A stretch of 64,000 nucleotides of DNA. Source: Prorocentrum cordatum (Eukaryota; Sar; Dinophyceae; Prorocentrales; Prorocentraceae). Below, piece by piece: positions 51,401 to 61,093 of this stretch (positions are counted from its first letter, which is position 1; every line of letters begins with the position of its first letter). The DNA lies in NCBI GenBank assembly GCA_963575745.1, contig CAUYUJ010020758.1:1-64000 (forward strand). Reading direction: 5' to 3'. Made by a program: the position numbers and the translations under genes. The notes under the pieces were generated by a model. It was not told the DNA's origin and did no database searches. It saw only the letters and a list, made by a program, of their open reading frames with translations.

Positions 51401-51539
51401 TTGTCGGCGTCGCCGCGGCCGTTGTCCATCTGAGACACAAGTTCGCCTGCCCAACAGCGGCCGTTGCCGATTTGGGACCACAGTCTTTCTTGGGTATCCT
51501 TCCCATTTCTTCCATACCGCCGATCCAGCCGCGCACATC

Positions 51540-51740
51540 CCTCGGGGCTGGCAGCGCGAAACCCGCCAGCCGCGGGCACCCCGCCAAAGACAAAGGCGGC
51601 TTAGCGCAGCCCGCAGGGCAGCGGGTTCAGCGCTGAACCCGCGCCAGCCGCGCTAAACCCGCCAGTCGCAGGGCGGGCAGCGCTGAACCCGCCAGCCGCG
51701 GGCATCGCCAAACCCGCCAGCGCTTAATGAGTTCCAGGCG
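51540..51740. repeat. AACCCGCCAGCCGCGGGCA short repeats
   Basis: Four to five imperfect ~30-55-bp units with AACCCGCCAGCCGCGGGC and a perfect inverted repeat GGGTTCAGCGCTGAACCC at about 51622. Confidence 0.7.
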
Positions 51741-51807
51741 TCCAGAATGCTCGCCTGCAGCGCACAGCCCGCGCACCGCCCGCGCACGCCCGCGGCCGCC
51801 GGCGCTC

Positions 51808-51965
51808 CAAATTTTCGATGAGTGGACCTCCAGGGGTCTCGTCGACTTCCCTATGGGCAGCGTTTCATGCTGAGTCCCGGGGCCCGTTGGGGGCTCCTGG
51901 AGGCCGACAGCGGCCCCAAACTGGCCGCTCCAATTGTTTCGCGAAGCCTCGGGATCTCTGGGCTT
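51808..51965 (-). repeat. Family B copy, reversed
   Basis: AATTTTCGATGAGTGGACC, TTTCATGCTGAGTCCCGGGG and CTCCAATTGTTTCGCGAAGC. Confidence 0.55.
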
Positions 51966-51989
51966 CGGGCGTCCGAAGGCACCCCAGCC

Positions 51990-52250
51990 GCGCACAGCCC
52001 GCGCACGGCGGCGGCCGCCGGCGCCGCCGCCGCCGCGGGGCCGCGCCGGGGCCCGCGGCGGCGCGCGGGCGGCGCCCTCCGCGCCGCGGCGGCGCTGGCG
52101 GCGCCCGGCGCGGCGCTCGCGGCGGTGGCGTTTGCGGCGGGGCCGCCGCAGCCGCGGGCGGCGCCGGCGTGCGGCGCGGGCGGCGGGCTCTCAGAGGAGG
52201 AAGCTTCTCCTCCTCCTCCTCCTCCTCCTCCTCCTCCTCCTCCTCCTCGC
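51990..52250 (+). other. Extremely GC-rich stretch ending in TCC
   Basis: About 190 bp of almost pure G/C (CGGCGGCGGCCGCCGGCGCC-like), followed by (TCC)n at 52206-52250. One plus frame reads as an Ala-rich hydrophobic segment (GGALRAAAALAAPGAALAAV) that could be part of a targeting peptide, but composition alone would give this. 52260-52450 is unassigned. Confidence 0.4.
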
Positions 52251-52539
52251 CTTCTCCCAATTGGGCGAAGATAGCCCAGAACCCCTCGCGTCGTGAGGAC
52301 ATCGGACACCCTACAGTACTCGTGCTTCCTGGCGACAGCTCGATCAAGAAATAGACAGCAAATCTGTTGTAAGGACGGTCTGTCGTAACGGCGGTGCCGT
52401 CGCGCAGAACTACTGCGCGAGTCCACGAGAGCGATGGCCACTCCAAGGAGTCAGATCTTACAAAATGATGTTCGGTATTGAACGTTCTGGTACTCGCTCT
52501 CGTGGACAGCCTAGGGGACTGTGCGCTCGGGCCACGGAG

Positions 52540-52900
52540 AAATCATGGCGGGAGGTTTCCTGCAATTTTCGGCCTCTGGGGCCGCTCGCCGGACACGAGG
52601 ACAGGCAAATGACGACTCTGAATGAAAAGCCGGTCCTGGGGAGGGAGTGGGTCCAGACCTCCTGGGGGTCCAAGAGGCGGGGAAGGTACCGACACCGCTA
52701 GCGCTAGAGTGGGACAGCATGCATCGAGGTTCGAGGTTCGAAGTTTTCGGGTGGTGTCGTCGGTTCTCGGCTGTCGTCCAGCCTCGGGACGCCTTCCAGC
52801 GGCTGCGCCTCGCCGAGGGCGTTCTGCGGTTGCCCCGAGCGTCCCGAACGGCCGCCGGAGGCCAGAGTTACGGCCCGAAAACCGACGTTCAGAGGAGGAA
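52540..52900 (+). repeat. Family B copy followed by family A copy
   Basis: 52540-52690: GGGAGGTTTCCTGCAATTTT, GGACACGAGGACAGGCAAAT and GAATGAAAAGCCGGTCCTGG. 52725-52900: GGTTCGAAGTTTTCGGGTGG, CCTTCCAGCGGCTGCGCCTC, GAACGGCCGCCGGAGGCC. The two families are adjacent here as at 53955-54240. Confidence 0.65.
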
Positions 52901-53796
52901 CGGTACCGATGCCGCTACCCTCGCCTCGTGTTCGCCAGTCTGGGCCTCCTGCGAGGCCCTCGTCGTCACCGCTGGATTCGCCTCGAGATTCTGGCCAGAA
53001 CGCACCCCGGGAGAGGTCCGGGGAGTACGGCGGGGGCGTTCGTGAAGAAATGTGCCCAGGAGGCTGCAGACCCTGTGGGATTCCTTAGCTCGTGAGGGCG
53101 GCGGTGATGGCCATGGCCAAGCCTCGATAGATGGTCCACCAGCTTCCAGACCCTGGATTCCTTATCTAAGCCGAGGAAACGTAAGACTCGAGTAAGCTGG
53201 AACTCGGGCTTGTCGACGTTCTTTGACGAGCGCGTCCTAGATTCTGACGGTCCAGTTCTCGTGGGATGTTTGCAGCGGGAGCTCGCGTCAAATTTCACAT
53301 TGGGTCTCCTCATTTAAAATGATGAGGGCCCCGTCAGGCCAACCCGAGTCCCCCGTACCCGAGCCTCACGTCTCCCCGACTAAGGGCTCCAGCATCCACT
53401 GCCCTCACCGTAGCGTTATCGGTGCCCTCTGGTCCCCCAGGCTCGGGGCCGCGCCGAGGCCCCGCGTTTCTCCACGCCGACGTGATGCATCGCCGACGTC
53501 GCTGATGCATCGCCGATGCATCGCCGATGCATCGGTGACGCGACGCGATCCTCCGACCCCGTCTACTCGGACACCATTTGGGAGGCCTCTATTCTTGCCA
53601 CCCCCCAAGGCTCGGGGCCGCGCTGAGGTCCCGCGCCGCGGTGGCGAGGCGCTTCGGCAGCGCCGCCGCGGCATCCGCGGCGGGGCCGCGGCGGGTCGGC
53701 GCGCCCCTGGGCCTGCGGGCGGGCGTGGAGGCGATCGAGGACGTCCAGGACGGGAGCCTGCGCCCGCAGGCGGGCAAGTTCCGGGGATTAGGAGGA
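52901..53796. other. Unassigned sequence
   Basis: Includes a GATGCATCGCCGATGCATCG short tandem (53490-53540) and a CCCAAGGCTCGGGGCCGCGC duplication (about 53437 and 53605). An open stretch at 53640-53785 (GVEAIEDVQDGSLRPQAGKF) may be an exon, but this is weak. Confidence 0.3.
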
Positions 53797-53935
53797 GGGA
53801 GGAGGAGGAGGAGGAGGAGGAGGAGGAAGAGGAGGAGGAGGAGGAGGAGGAGGAGGAGAACGGAGGAGGAGGAGGAGGAGGAGGAAGAGGAGGAGGAAGA
53901 GGAGGGAGGGAGGGCGGAGGAGGAGGGAGGACGGA
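53797..53935. repeat. (GGA)n microsatellite
   Basis: GGA/GAG triplets with few interruptions. Confidence 0.9.
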
Positions 53936-53954
53936 GGAGTTGTTTTTCGGGGCT

Positions 53955-54240
53955 TGGGTGGTCTCCATCTGCTGCGCATCGTCGAGGGTGTTCCAGAGGT
54001 GGCCAGATCGTCCCGAACGGCCGCCAGAGGCCCGAGTTATGGCCGAGGACCACCTCCTCGCGCCGCGAAAAGATCACGACGGGAGGTTGTCGTACATTTT
54101 CGGCCCCTGGGGGCACTCGCCGGGCCCCAGGACCGTGAGAAAAACGACTCGGGATGAAAGACCCGTCCTGGGGAAAGGGTCGGATTTCGGGGACCGCGCA
54201 TGGGAAATTTCAAGACACCGCATGTCTGGGTATACCGCCG
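53955..54240 (+). repeat. Family A fragment followed by family B copy
   Basis: 53960-54055 has GTCGAGGGTGTTCCAGAGG, GATCGTCCCGAACGGCCGCC and GGCCCGAGTTATGGCCG. 54060-54240 has AAAGATCACGACGGGAGG, TTTTCGGCCCCTGGGGGC, GATGAAAGACCCGTCCTGGG and CGCATGTCTGGG. Confidence 0.65.
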
Positions 54241-54404
54241 CCGCCATGCCTGGCCAGAGCCATCCTGGGCACTGCGATGGTGTGTAGACATTTTGGCCAG
54301 GGCCCAGGGGGGCGTGTGCGCCATGCCAGGGCCCAGGATGGCCGTGTCCAGGCGCGACGGCGATATAAAGATGCACTCTGCGCGCGGTAAACAGCACTCG
54401 CGTG

Positions 54405-54550
54405 AGAGCCTCCTCCTCCTCCTCCTCCTCCTCCTCCTGCTCCTCCTCCTCCTCCCTCCTCCTCCTCCTCCTCCTCCTCCTCCTCCCTCCTCCTCCTCCT
54501 CCTCCTCCTCCTTCGCCTCCTCCTCCTCTTCCTCCTCCTCCTCCTCCACC
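54405..54550. repeat. (TCC)n microsatellite
   Basis: TCC with a few interruptions. 54241-54400 before it holds short direct duplications around GCCCAGGATGGCC/GCCATGCC and no gene. Confidence 0.9.
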
Positions 54551-54621
54551 AGCACCCATCTACAGTGCATGGAGGGGCTGGCGTGGGGGAAAGAGGATTA
54601 GGGAGTGCAGAGCGAGGTCCG

Positions 54622-54750
54622 AACCGAACCTGGGAAAAGATCAGGTGACCGAAGATGCCGATGAATTCATCCCACCGCTATGCTTCCAGGTGGAATGCCC
54701 GAAGCCACCTGTTGCGCCTCAGCGCCAGTGGTGCCCCCTGATCATTATGG
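54622..54750 (+). other. Exon-like island, unidentified
   Basis: After a TCC tract and an acceptor-like GGGAGTGCAG the sequence reads ARSEPNLGKDQVTEDADEF, then IPPLCFQVECPKPPVAPQRQ. Composition is protein-like and it is not part of a repeat I could match. It runs into a family C copy at about 54730. Confidence 0.3.
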
Positions 54751-54905
54751 GGCATAGGCGTTGCCTTGAAAAGCATGCCTCCAATATCGGCCCAAGTGTG
54801 CCCCCTGACAGCCCAAGAGGGTCCCAAGATGCCCCAAGAGTCCCCCAAGAAGAGCCCTAGAGGACCCAATCAGGGGGAGCTCGAACTGACATTTCGCGCC
54901 GTCCG
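54730..54905 (-). repeat. Dispersed repeat family C copy, reversed
   Basis: Reverse complement of the 49190-49380 unit: AGGCGTTGCCTTGAAAAGC, CTGACAGCCCAAGAGGGTCC, CTGACATTTCGCGC. Confidence 0.6.
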
Positions 54906-56090
54906 CCCCGCCCGAGACCGCCAGCAGGTCCCCAAAGAGGCCCCCCAGAAACCTCAGGAGGCCCCCGAGAGGCCAAAGACCAGGCCCCAAGAGCTACGCT
55001 GACGTCCGTCGACATGAGTTTGCCATCCCGCGGCCCAAGAGGCCAGTTTTTAACCAGGATCCATATTTGGTGGTCCCAGGGCCCGATGCCCTCGTCGGGC
55101 TCCAGATTTCGGCCTCAAGGCCGAAATCGAGGACAAAACAAACCGCGATTGCAAACAAAAACACATCGTCGGAGATCTGGTTGCCATCCCTGCCCTCCGG
55201 CGGCAGGCGGGAAGGGACGGGCTTGTGTGAGAGTTGCTGCGCGGGCCTGACGTGCGTGTAGAGAACCGGGCGCTTGCGTTATGCCGATTTGTTCGCGGCA
55301 AGTCCCGCGCACTGCGATTGCGCATGTTTCGGCGCGGCGAGTTTTAGAGCACCACCAAGGAAACCGTACCACGCGACAGATCGTCGCTCATACCCGTACA
55401 ACGGCAGCAACATGTGACACGCTTATCCGCGTCGTTTCGGGGCGTACTCCTTCGTTTTCGTTGTCGTCCCCCCTCCTCCGTCCCCCCGTTGTGAGTTCCC
55501 TTATTTTTCTGCCTCATTCTGCGTCCGTTGTTCTTGTCTCTCTGAGGTCTCTCACGGGTTACTCTCAGGCCGCATTGGGCTTGTCACGGGGTCCTGTTGG
55601 GTTGTCTTGGGGGCGTCTTGGAGCACTCTTGGGTCGTTTTGGGGCTCTGTGGGACACTTCGGGGCCATCGTGGGTCGTCGTGAGCTCCCCCGGGGGTCTT
55701 CTGGTGCCGTCTGGGGTCGTGCCCGCCTCCATGGCGGTTTCTTGGGTGTGCCTGCGGATTAGCGGATGCATTGCAGGTACGGCGGTGACGGCATCAGAGT
55801 CGCTTGCAGGTCTCGGCAGAACAGTTGCGTCGCGTTTCCAAGCGGGGTGGCTAATTGAGGGCCTCCGACGGCCACGCTGGGACGTTTGAATTTGGAGCCC
55901 CCCCGCTCCAAGAAAACATCGTGGACGTAAGGAACCTTCGGGTTCCTGAGTAAATCCCCCTGGGGGCCTCGATGGCCCCAAAGCACGAGACATCTGTCGA
56001 TCCACGAAATTTAATAAGGAATTCCCCGGGTCCCCAGGAAGGTTCTTATTTGGGTGCCTGGCGGTCCCACAATTCAGAGCCTTACTTTGG
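54906..56090. other. Unassigned sequence with family B/C scraps
   Basis: 55100-55185 contains GATTTCGGCCTCAAGGCCGA and AAAACACATCGTCGGAGATC, the latter recurring at 57815-57835. 55560-55720 has TGTCTTGGGGGCGTCTTGG-like family C wording. 55870-56090 has GGTTCCTGAGTAAATCCCCC-type unique sequence. No supported gene. Confidence 0.35.
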
Positions 56091-56095
56091 TCCCC

Positions 56096-57245
56096 GGCGG
56101 TCGCAGGTCCCACAGGATTCAAAGATCTCACAGGTCCCACAGGTCCCACAGTTCCCACAAGGTCCACAGGTCTCGCAGATCTTGCAGGTCGCGCAGGTCT
56201 AACAGTCCCCGCAAGTCCCACAAGTCCCACAGCTCCCACAGGTCTCGCAGGTCTCTCAGGTCTCGCAGGTCCCACTGGTCCCACAGTTCCACGGGTCCCA
56301 CGGGTCCCACGGTTCAGTCCCACAGCTGTCGCAAGTCTCACAGGTACCACATGTCCCACATATCCCACATATCTGGCAGGTCCACCAAATCTTGCAGGCG
56401 CCGCAGACCTAGCAAGTCTGACAGGTCTCGCAGGCCCCACACGTCTCATTGGTCCATCAAATCCCATAGTTCACTCATGTCCCATGAATCCTAGAGGTCC
56501 CACATGTTCCACATACCCCACCGCTCCCACAACGCCCACAGGTCCCACAGGCACCACAGGTCTAGCAGGTCTCGTTGATCCTGCAGGCCCTTCAGGTCTC
56601 ACAGGACCCACACGCCCCACAGGCCCCACAGGTCCCACAGTTCCAAGAAGTCTCGCAAGCTCTGCAATTCCCACAGGCCCCACTGATCCCAAATAACACA
56701 CATGTCCTACACGTTCCCCAGGTCCCACAGGTTCTACAGGCCCAGCGGGTCCCACAGGTCCCAGAGGTCCACAGGTCTCACACGTCCCACTGGTCTCACG
56801 GGCCACACAGGTCCCACGGGTCCCACAGGTCCGACGGACCCACCGGTCCCACAAGTCCCACGGGTCTCGCAAGTATTGCAGGTCGCACAGGTCCCACAGG
56901 TCCCACAGGCCCCACAGGCCCACAAGTCTCACAGGTTTCTCATGTCACACAGGCCCCACCGGTCCCGCATTTCCCACAGATCCTACAAATCCCACAGGTC
57001 TCGCAGGTCTCTTCAGGTCCCACAGGTCCCACATCTCCAACAGGGCTTGTTGGTCCCGGAGGTCCGACAAGTCCCAGAGGTCCTACAGGCCCCGGAGGGC
57101 ACGCGGGTCTCGTAAGTCCCGCAGGTCCCGCAGGTCCCACACGTCCCGCATTTCCCGCATGTCCCACAGGTCCCACAGGTTTCACTGCTCCAACTGGTCT
57201 AGCAGGCCTCGATGGTCCCACATGTCCTGCAGGTTCCACAGGTAT
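56096..57245. repeat. 9-bp minisatellite (CCCACAGGT)n, collagen-like on translation
   Basis: 1.15 kb of imperfect 9-bp units (CCCACAGGT, CTCGCAGGT and variants). One + frame reads Gly-Pro-Thr and related Gly-X-Y triplets ([22 protein letters not shown]). The minus strand gives G-P-V/G-P-A triplets, and other frames give SHRSH and WDLWDL repeats, all open. No flanking signal peptide or terminal domain. Confidence 0.85.
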
Positions 57246-57249
57246 CATG

Positions 57250-57590
57250 TCAATGTTGCTGATATCAGGGTGCTTTTGCCATGTGCTTATTAGGGTAAGT
57301 TTTGAAATGCTGGGCGTACGTAATTGCCTGAGCTGCGCGCAGTGCCGAATTGGCCATGAGCGCAAGTCGGAAACGCTGCCCCACATATGCAGAATTTCGC
57401 CCGTCCTGGATTTGTTACGTGAACTTGTGGAGGCGGTGGCTTCCATCGTGGTCACAACTCTGCCGTCGGGTTCTGCGCCATACTTGTGCGGAGGAATCCG
57501 CCATACTTTCCCGAGTTGGGGAGTTCCGCCCCGCACCGTCCGGGGTGCATTTTAGATACATCTTTACAGACAACATGCGACGAACAGTTT
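57250..57590. other. Unassigned sequence after the minisatellite
   Basis: Frames remain open on both strands (the + strand has [19 protein letters not shown]). It could be an exon; nothing recognised. Confidence 0.25.
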
Positions 57591-58030
57591 TTGCTATTTT
57601 CGAACTCTGGGGGCCCTCACCAGGCCCCGGGACCGTCAGGAAAGCGACCCAGGGCGAAAATTTGGTCTTGGGGAAGTGGTCCAGACCTCCGGCGGGGGCG
57701 AAAAAATCACGACGTCGGAGCGCTGGGTCCGTCCCAGGCAACCGCCTTCGGTCGCCAATGGGCGAACAGGCGGCCCCAGAGACCGAAATTGGAGAAAAAC
57801 GCCGGGACTAGAAACAAAAACGCATCGTCGGAGATCTGAGCACTCGCACCGCCCATGCCGGACTCTCCAAAACTCCGACGCCGCGATCCTTCCGCAAGAT
57901 AGACCTCCAAAGGGCCGGACCCCTTCCCTGCTGTGGCCAGACTTTCATCCTTGCTCGTTTTTGGATGGTCCTGGGGCCCTGCGAGGGCCCAGGGAGGCCG
58001 AAAATGACAACGAAAAACAAACAAAGATTA
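57591..58030. repeat. Family B copies, forward and reversed
   Basis: 57591-57730 (+): GCTATTTTCGAACTCTGGGG, GGCCCTCACCAGGCCCCGGG, GAAGTGGTCCAGACCTCC, AAAAATCACGACGTCGG. 57940-58030 (-): TTTCATCCTTGCTCG, GGGCCCTGCGAGGGCCC. Confidence 0.65.
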
Positions 58031-58052
58031 CATTTTCCCGCAACGCGAGGAG

Positions 58053-58240
58053 GTGGGGTCCACGAAGCAGGCGGCGCGAAGATATGCGCGAGAGCGGGCC
58101 ATGTATAGGGCGGGGCTGAGCAGGCGCCTGCTTCGTGTGCAACGCCCCCTGCAGGAGGCCGACGAGGACACGGCCGAGCTCGGCGCCAGTGGCGAGGACC
58201 CGGAGGGCTCCAGATGGAGATCTTGGCAGTGGGAGTTCGG
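58053..58240 (+). other. Exon-like island, unidentified
   Basis: The frame reads STKQAARRYARERAMYRAG, then LSRRLLRVQRPLQEADEDTA and ELGASGEDPEG. Basic helix-forming then acidic; not matched to any repeat in the window. An acceptor-like CGCGAG precedes it. The family is unknown. Confidence 0.3.
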
Positions 58241-58299
58241 CCGACCCTCGGCGTTCAACTCCCTTTCGGGGAGGGGGGCGCCAAGCTATACACCTACCC

Positions 58300-58465
58300 A
58301 TGCGAGAGGTTCGAGGTTTTCAACTGTTTTCGCAGGTTCTCGGCGGCCTTCCAGCCGCGGGATGCCGCCTTCCTGCAGCTGCGCCTCGCCGAAAGGCGTC
58401 TGGGGGTGCCCGGATCGACCCGAACGGCCGCTGGAGACCCGAGTTACGACCGGAAGACCGAACGA
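58300..58465 (+). repeat. Dispersed repeat family A copy
   Basis: GGTTCGAGGTTTTCAACTG, TTCTCGGCGGCCTTCCAGCC, CAGCTGCGCCTCGCCGA, GGGGGTGCCCGGATCGACCC and GAACGGCCGCTGGAGACCC. It is the fullest copy. Confidence 0.65.
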
Positions 58466-58769
58466 TGAGGATCATTAGGGGGGGGGACCTGGAGATTTTG
58501 GCGTCGCAACTTCTTCGCAATGGGCGATGTTGCCTCGTTTCGGGCCCTGGGACCCTGACGGACCGATCAGGCTCGAACAGAAATCGGCAGGAAGGTGGAG
58601 TCCAGGATTCCAGTCGAGTTCTTCTACGATGCTGTTTTTGCTCGTGACGTCGGATCTCAGGGTGCACCGATCCTGGCCGGGCCCACCCTCGGCCAGGGAT
58701 CGGTGCATACGGGGAGCCAGGAGGGCGGCAGCCAGTGGGGCACGGGCACGGGCAGGGGGTCGACAAGAA

Positions 58770-58826
58770 ACACACACACACGCACACACACACACGCACA
58801 CACACACACACGCACACACACACACG

Positions 58827-58860
<34 letters not shown>

Positions 58861-58912
58861 ATATATATATATATATATCTATATATACATACATACATAC
58901 ATATATATAGAC
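58770..58912. repeat. (CA)n/(CACACG)n, (TA)n and (CATA)n microsatellites
   Basis: CACACACG-type repeats to about 58838, TA dinucleotides to 58882, then CATA tetranucleotides. 58470-58768 before it is unassigned. Confidence 0.9.
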
Positions 58913-58965
58913 CTATACGCCACCCTTCGGGTGATAAGGAGGTGAGGGGGGGGGAGGGACCAACG

Positions 58966-59600
58966 TCGCACTCGATCGATCTCACTCTCGATATCACTAT
59001 CGATCTCACTATCGATCTCACATTCGGTCTCACGATCGATCTCATTATCGATATCCCATTCGGTCTCACTATCGATTTCCTTATCGATCACACATCCGGT
59101 CTCACTATCGATCTCACTATCGATATCACTATCGATCTCACAATCGATCTCACATTCGGTCTCACTATCGATCTCACCATCGATCTCACTATCGATCTCA
59201 CAATCGATCTCACATTCGGTCTCACTATCGATCTCACTATCGATATCACTATAGATCTCACCATCGATCTCACATTCGGTCTCACTATCGATTTCACTAT
59301 CGATCTCACATTCGGTCTCACTATCGATCTCACTATCGATATCACTATCGATCTCACCATCGATCTCACATTCGGTCTCACTATCGATCTCACTATCGAT
59401 CTCACTATCGATCTCACATTCGGTCTCACTATCGGTTTCATTATCGATCTCACAATCGATCTCACTATCGATCTCACTATCGATCTCACAACCAATCTCA
59501 CTTTCGGGCTCACTATCGATTTCACTATCGATATCACAATCGATATCAAAAACGATTTCACATTCGGTCTCACTATCGATGTCACATTCGGTCTCTCTAT
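58966..59600. repeat. 12-bp ATCGAT-rich minisatellite
   Basis: About 53 units of CTCACTATCGAT and variants, with CTCACATTCGGT inserted every few units to make higher-order 36-72-bp groups. Each unit carries the palindrome ATCGAT. Four of six frames are open because the period is four codons. Confidence 0.95.
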
Positions 59601-59648
59601 CGATATCATCATCACCATCATCATCATCAGCACCATCATCATCATCAA

Positions 59649-59686
<38 letters not shown>

Positions 59687-59770
59687 GCATCGGGACACCG
59701 ACGGGACACCGACGGGACACCGACGGGACACCGGCGGGACACCGGCGGGACACCGCGCGCCACCGGCCGC
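59601..59770. repeat. (ATC)n then GGGACACCG(A/G)C 12-mers
   Basis: ATC/CATC triplets to 59690, then five to six units of GGGACACCGACG/GGGACACCGGCG. Confidence 0.9.
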
Positions 59771-59941
59771 CCGGTGGAGAATCATTTGGTCCGGCCGCGC
59801 CTCAGCCACAGGAGACTTTCCTCTCGCCCGCCCACGCAGCTTCGCCTCGCCCGCACGCACGGCACGCACGAACACGAAACCGAAATCGATTTCCCGGTAG
59901 GGGGGCTCTCCGTTCCACTTCGATCTCACCCCCTCACCTCC

Positions 59942-59942
59942 G

Positions 59943-59995
<53 letters not shown>

Positions 59996-60010
59996 GTATG
60001 TATGTATGTA
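59942..60010. repeat. (TA)n and (TATG)n, 5' flank of element 3
   Basis: TA dinucleotides ending in GTATGTATGTATGTAT directly before the SL relicts. Confidence 0.95.
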
Positions 60011-60013
60011 TCA

Positions 60014-60060
60014 AGCCATTTTGGCTCAAGCCATTTGGCTCATGCCAATTTGGGCCTGAG
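60014..60060 (+). other. Three tandem relict spliced leaders
   Basis: Copy 1 (60014-60030) matches the last 17 nt of the SL exactly. Copy 2 (60031-60044, CCATTTGGCTCATG) has one deletion and one change. Copy 3 (60045-60060, CCAATTTGGGCCTGAG) is more diverged. Copies 2 and 3 begin exactly after the internal AG of the SL. Confidence 0.85.
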
Positions 60061-60113
60061 TGGCCGCTCTGTATTGTACTTCCTTTTCACTTTCTCGCAC
60101 ATTTTGTGCACCG

Positions 60114-60986
60114 ATGGAGGCCGATTCTTCTCAACCTGCTGCCAAACGTCTGCACACCGACGAATTGCAGAGGATGGCGGAGGCGGAGCAGGAGGCCTTG
60201 AAAACACTCCCTCCGGGGACCAAACAGATCTTGGACCTCTATTCGAACAGGGTCACGATGTCCATGGATACCTTGCTCGGGAAGATGGGAGATAAGTTCG
60301 AACCTCGATTCAAGCAGATCGAGACGGGCGCAGAGGAACTGGAGAAGCGAGTGGCAAAGCTGGAGAAGCAGGTCTTGGATGGCGCCTCCAGTGCGGGAGG
60401 CAACTCCGCCTCCTCCGGAGGCGATTGGAAACCATCCAATATCATTGTGAAGCTTTGCGATTTTCATGAGAAGGGCGACCACAAGATTGGCATGGCTCAG
60501 CTCTGCACGTGGTATGCCACTGTACGGGGGCATTTGGGTGCGTCGGCCCAGGAGCTGGGCGAGCTCAAAGTGAAAACCACGGAAAACATCTACAAGTTCG
60601 AGCTCCCAGTCCAGCCCGGCAGCGTGGATACCATGAAGAAGCACCTCCAGGAAATCACCATGACCCACAATCTCTTCTTGACCTCGGCGAAGGGCCAGGG
60701 CACCGAGGTGTGGCCCACCTTTCGGGCGGAGCAGCACCCCGTTCGAATGATGAGGTACAGAGCGTGTGGCGCGTTGACTGAGACGATCAGGGAACAGGCG
60801 ACGGCCACCGGGTACCTTGTCACCGAAGACTGGAAACGCTCGCTCTCGGTATCGGTCAAGAAAGCGGACGGCGACCCGTACCGCATTGCCGGCATCGACT
60901 CGTCGGCTCAGGTGGTCTGGGACGACTCGAAGCTCGCGGAGATCGGGGGGAACAAAGACCAGTTGATCCTCAGCATGCGCAAGTAG
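60114..60986 (+). CDS. LINE ORF1 protein of element 3 (290 aa from ATG 60114)
   Basis: Starts MEADSSQPAAKRLHTDELQR. The frame is open from 60060 but 60114 is the first ATG. Residues about 50-85 form a coiled coil (FKQIETGAEELEKRVAKLEK). A Gly/Ser linker follows, then an RRM-like region (WKPSNIIVKLCDFHEKGDH; KFELPVQPGSVDTMKKHLQE) and a CTD ending AQVVWDDSKLAEIGG. This is the LINE ORF1 RNA-binding/chaperone plan. It is related to ORF1 of element 2 and the middle LINE. Intact; stop TAG at 60984. Confidence 0.8.
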   Translation: MEADSSQPAAKRLHTDELQRMAEAEQEALKTLPPGTKQILDLYSNRVTMSMDTLLGKMGDKFEPRFKQIETGAEELEKRVAKLEKQVLDGASSAGGNSASSGGDWKPSNIIVKLCDFHEKGDHKIGMAQLCTWYATVRGHLGASAQELGELKVKTTENIYKFELPVQPGSVDTMKKHLQEITMTHNLFLTSAKGQGTEVWPTFRAEQHPVRMMRYRACGALTETIREQATATGYLVTEDWKRSLSVSVKKADGDPYRIAGIDSSAQVVWDDSKLAEIGGNKDQLILSMRK

Positions 60987-61093
60987 AGGTGCCAGCTGGA
61001 ACCTAGAATTCGTGAGCTCACTGAGCTCTGGGCCATCACCGCAAACTTGAGGCACAAGGCGGTCTCAGCTCGGGCTTCTTTTTTTCCAAAAAG

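Noticed and set aside
58966-60201. 488-codon ORF with LTIDLTID repeats
   Set aside because: Translation of a 12-bp minisatellite joined to unrelated microsatellites.
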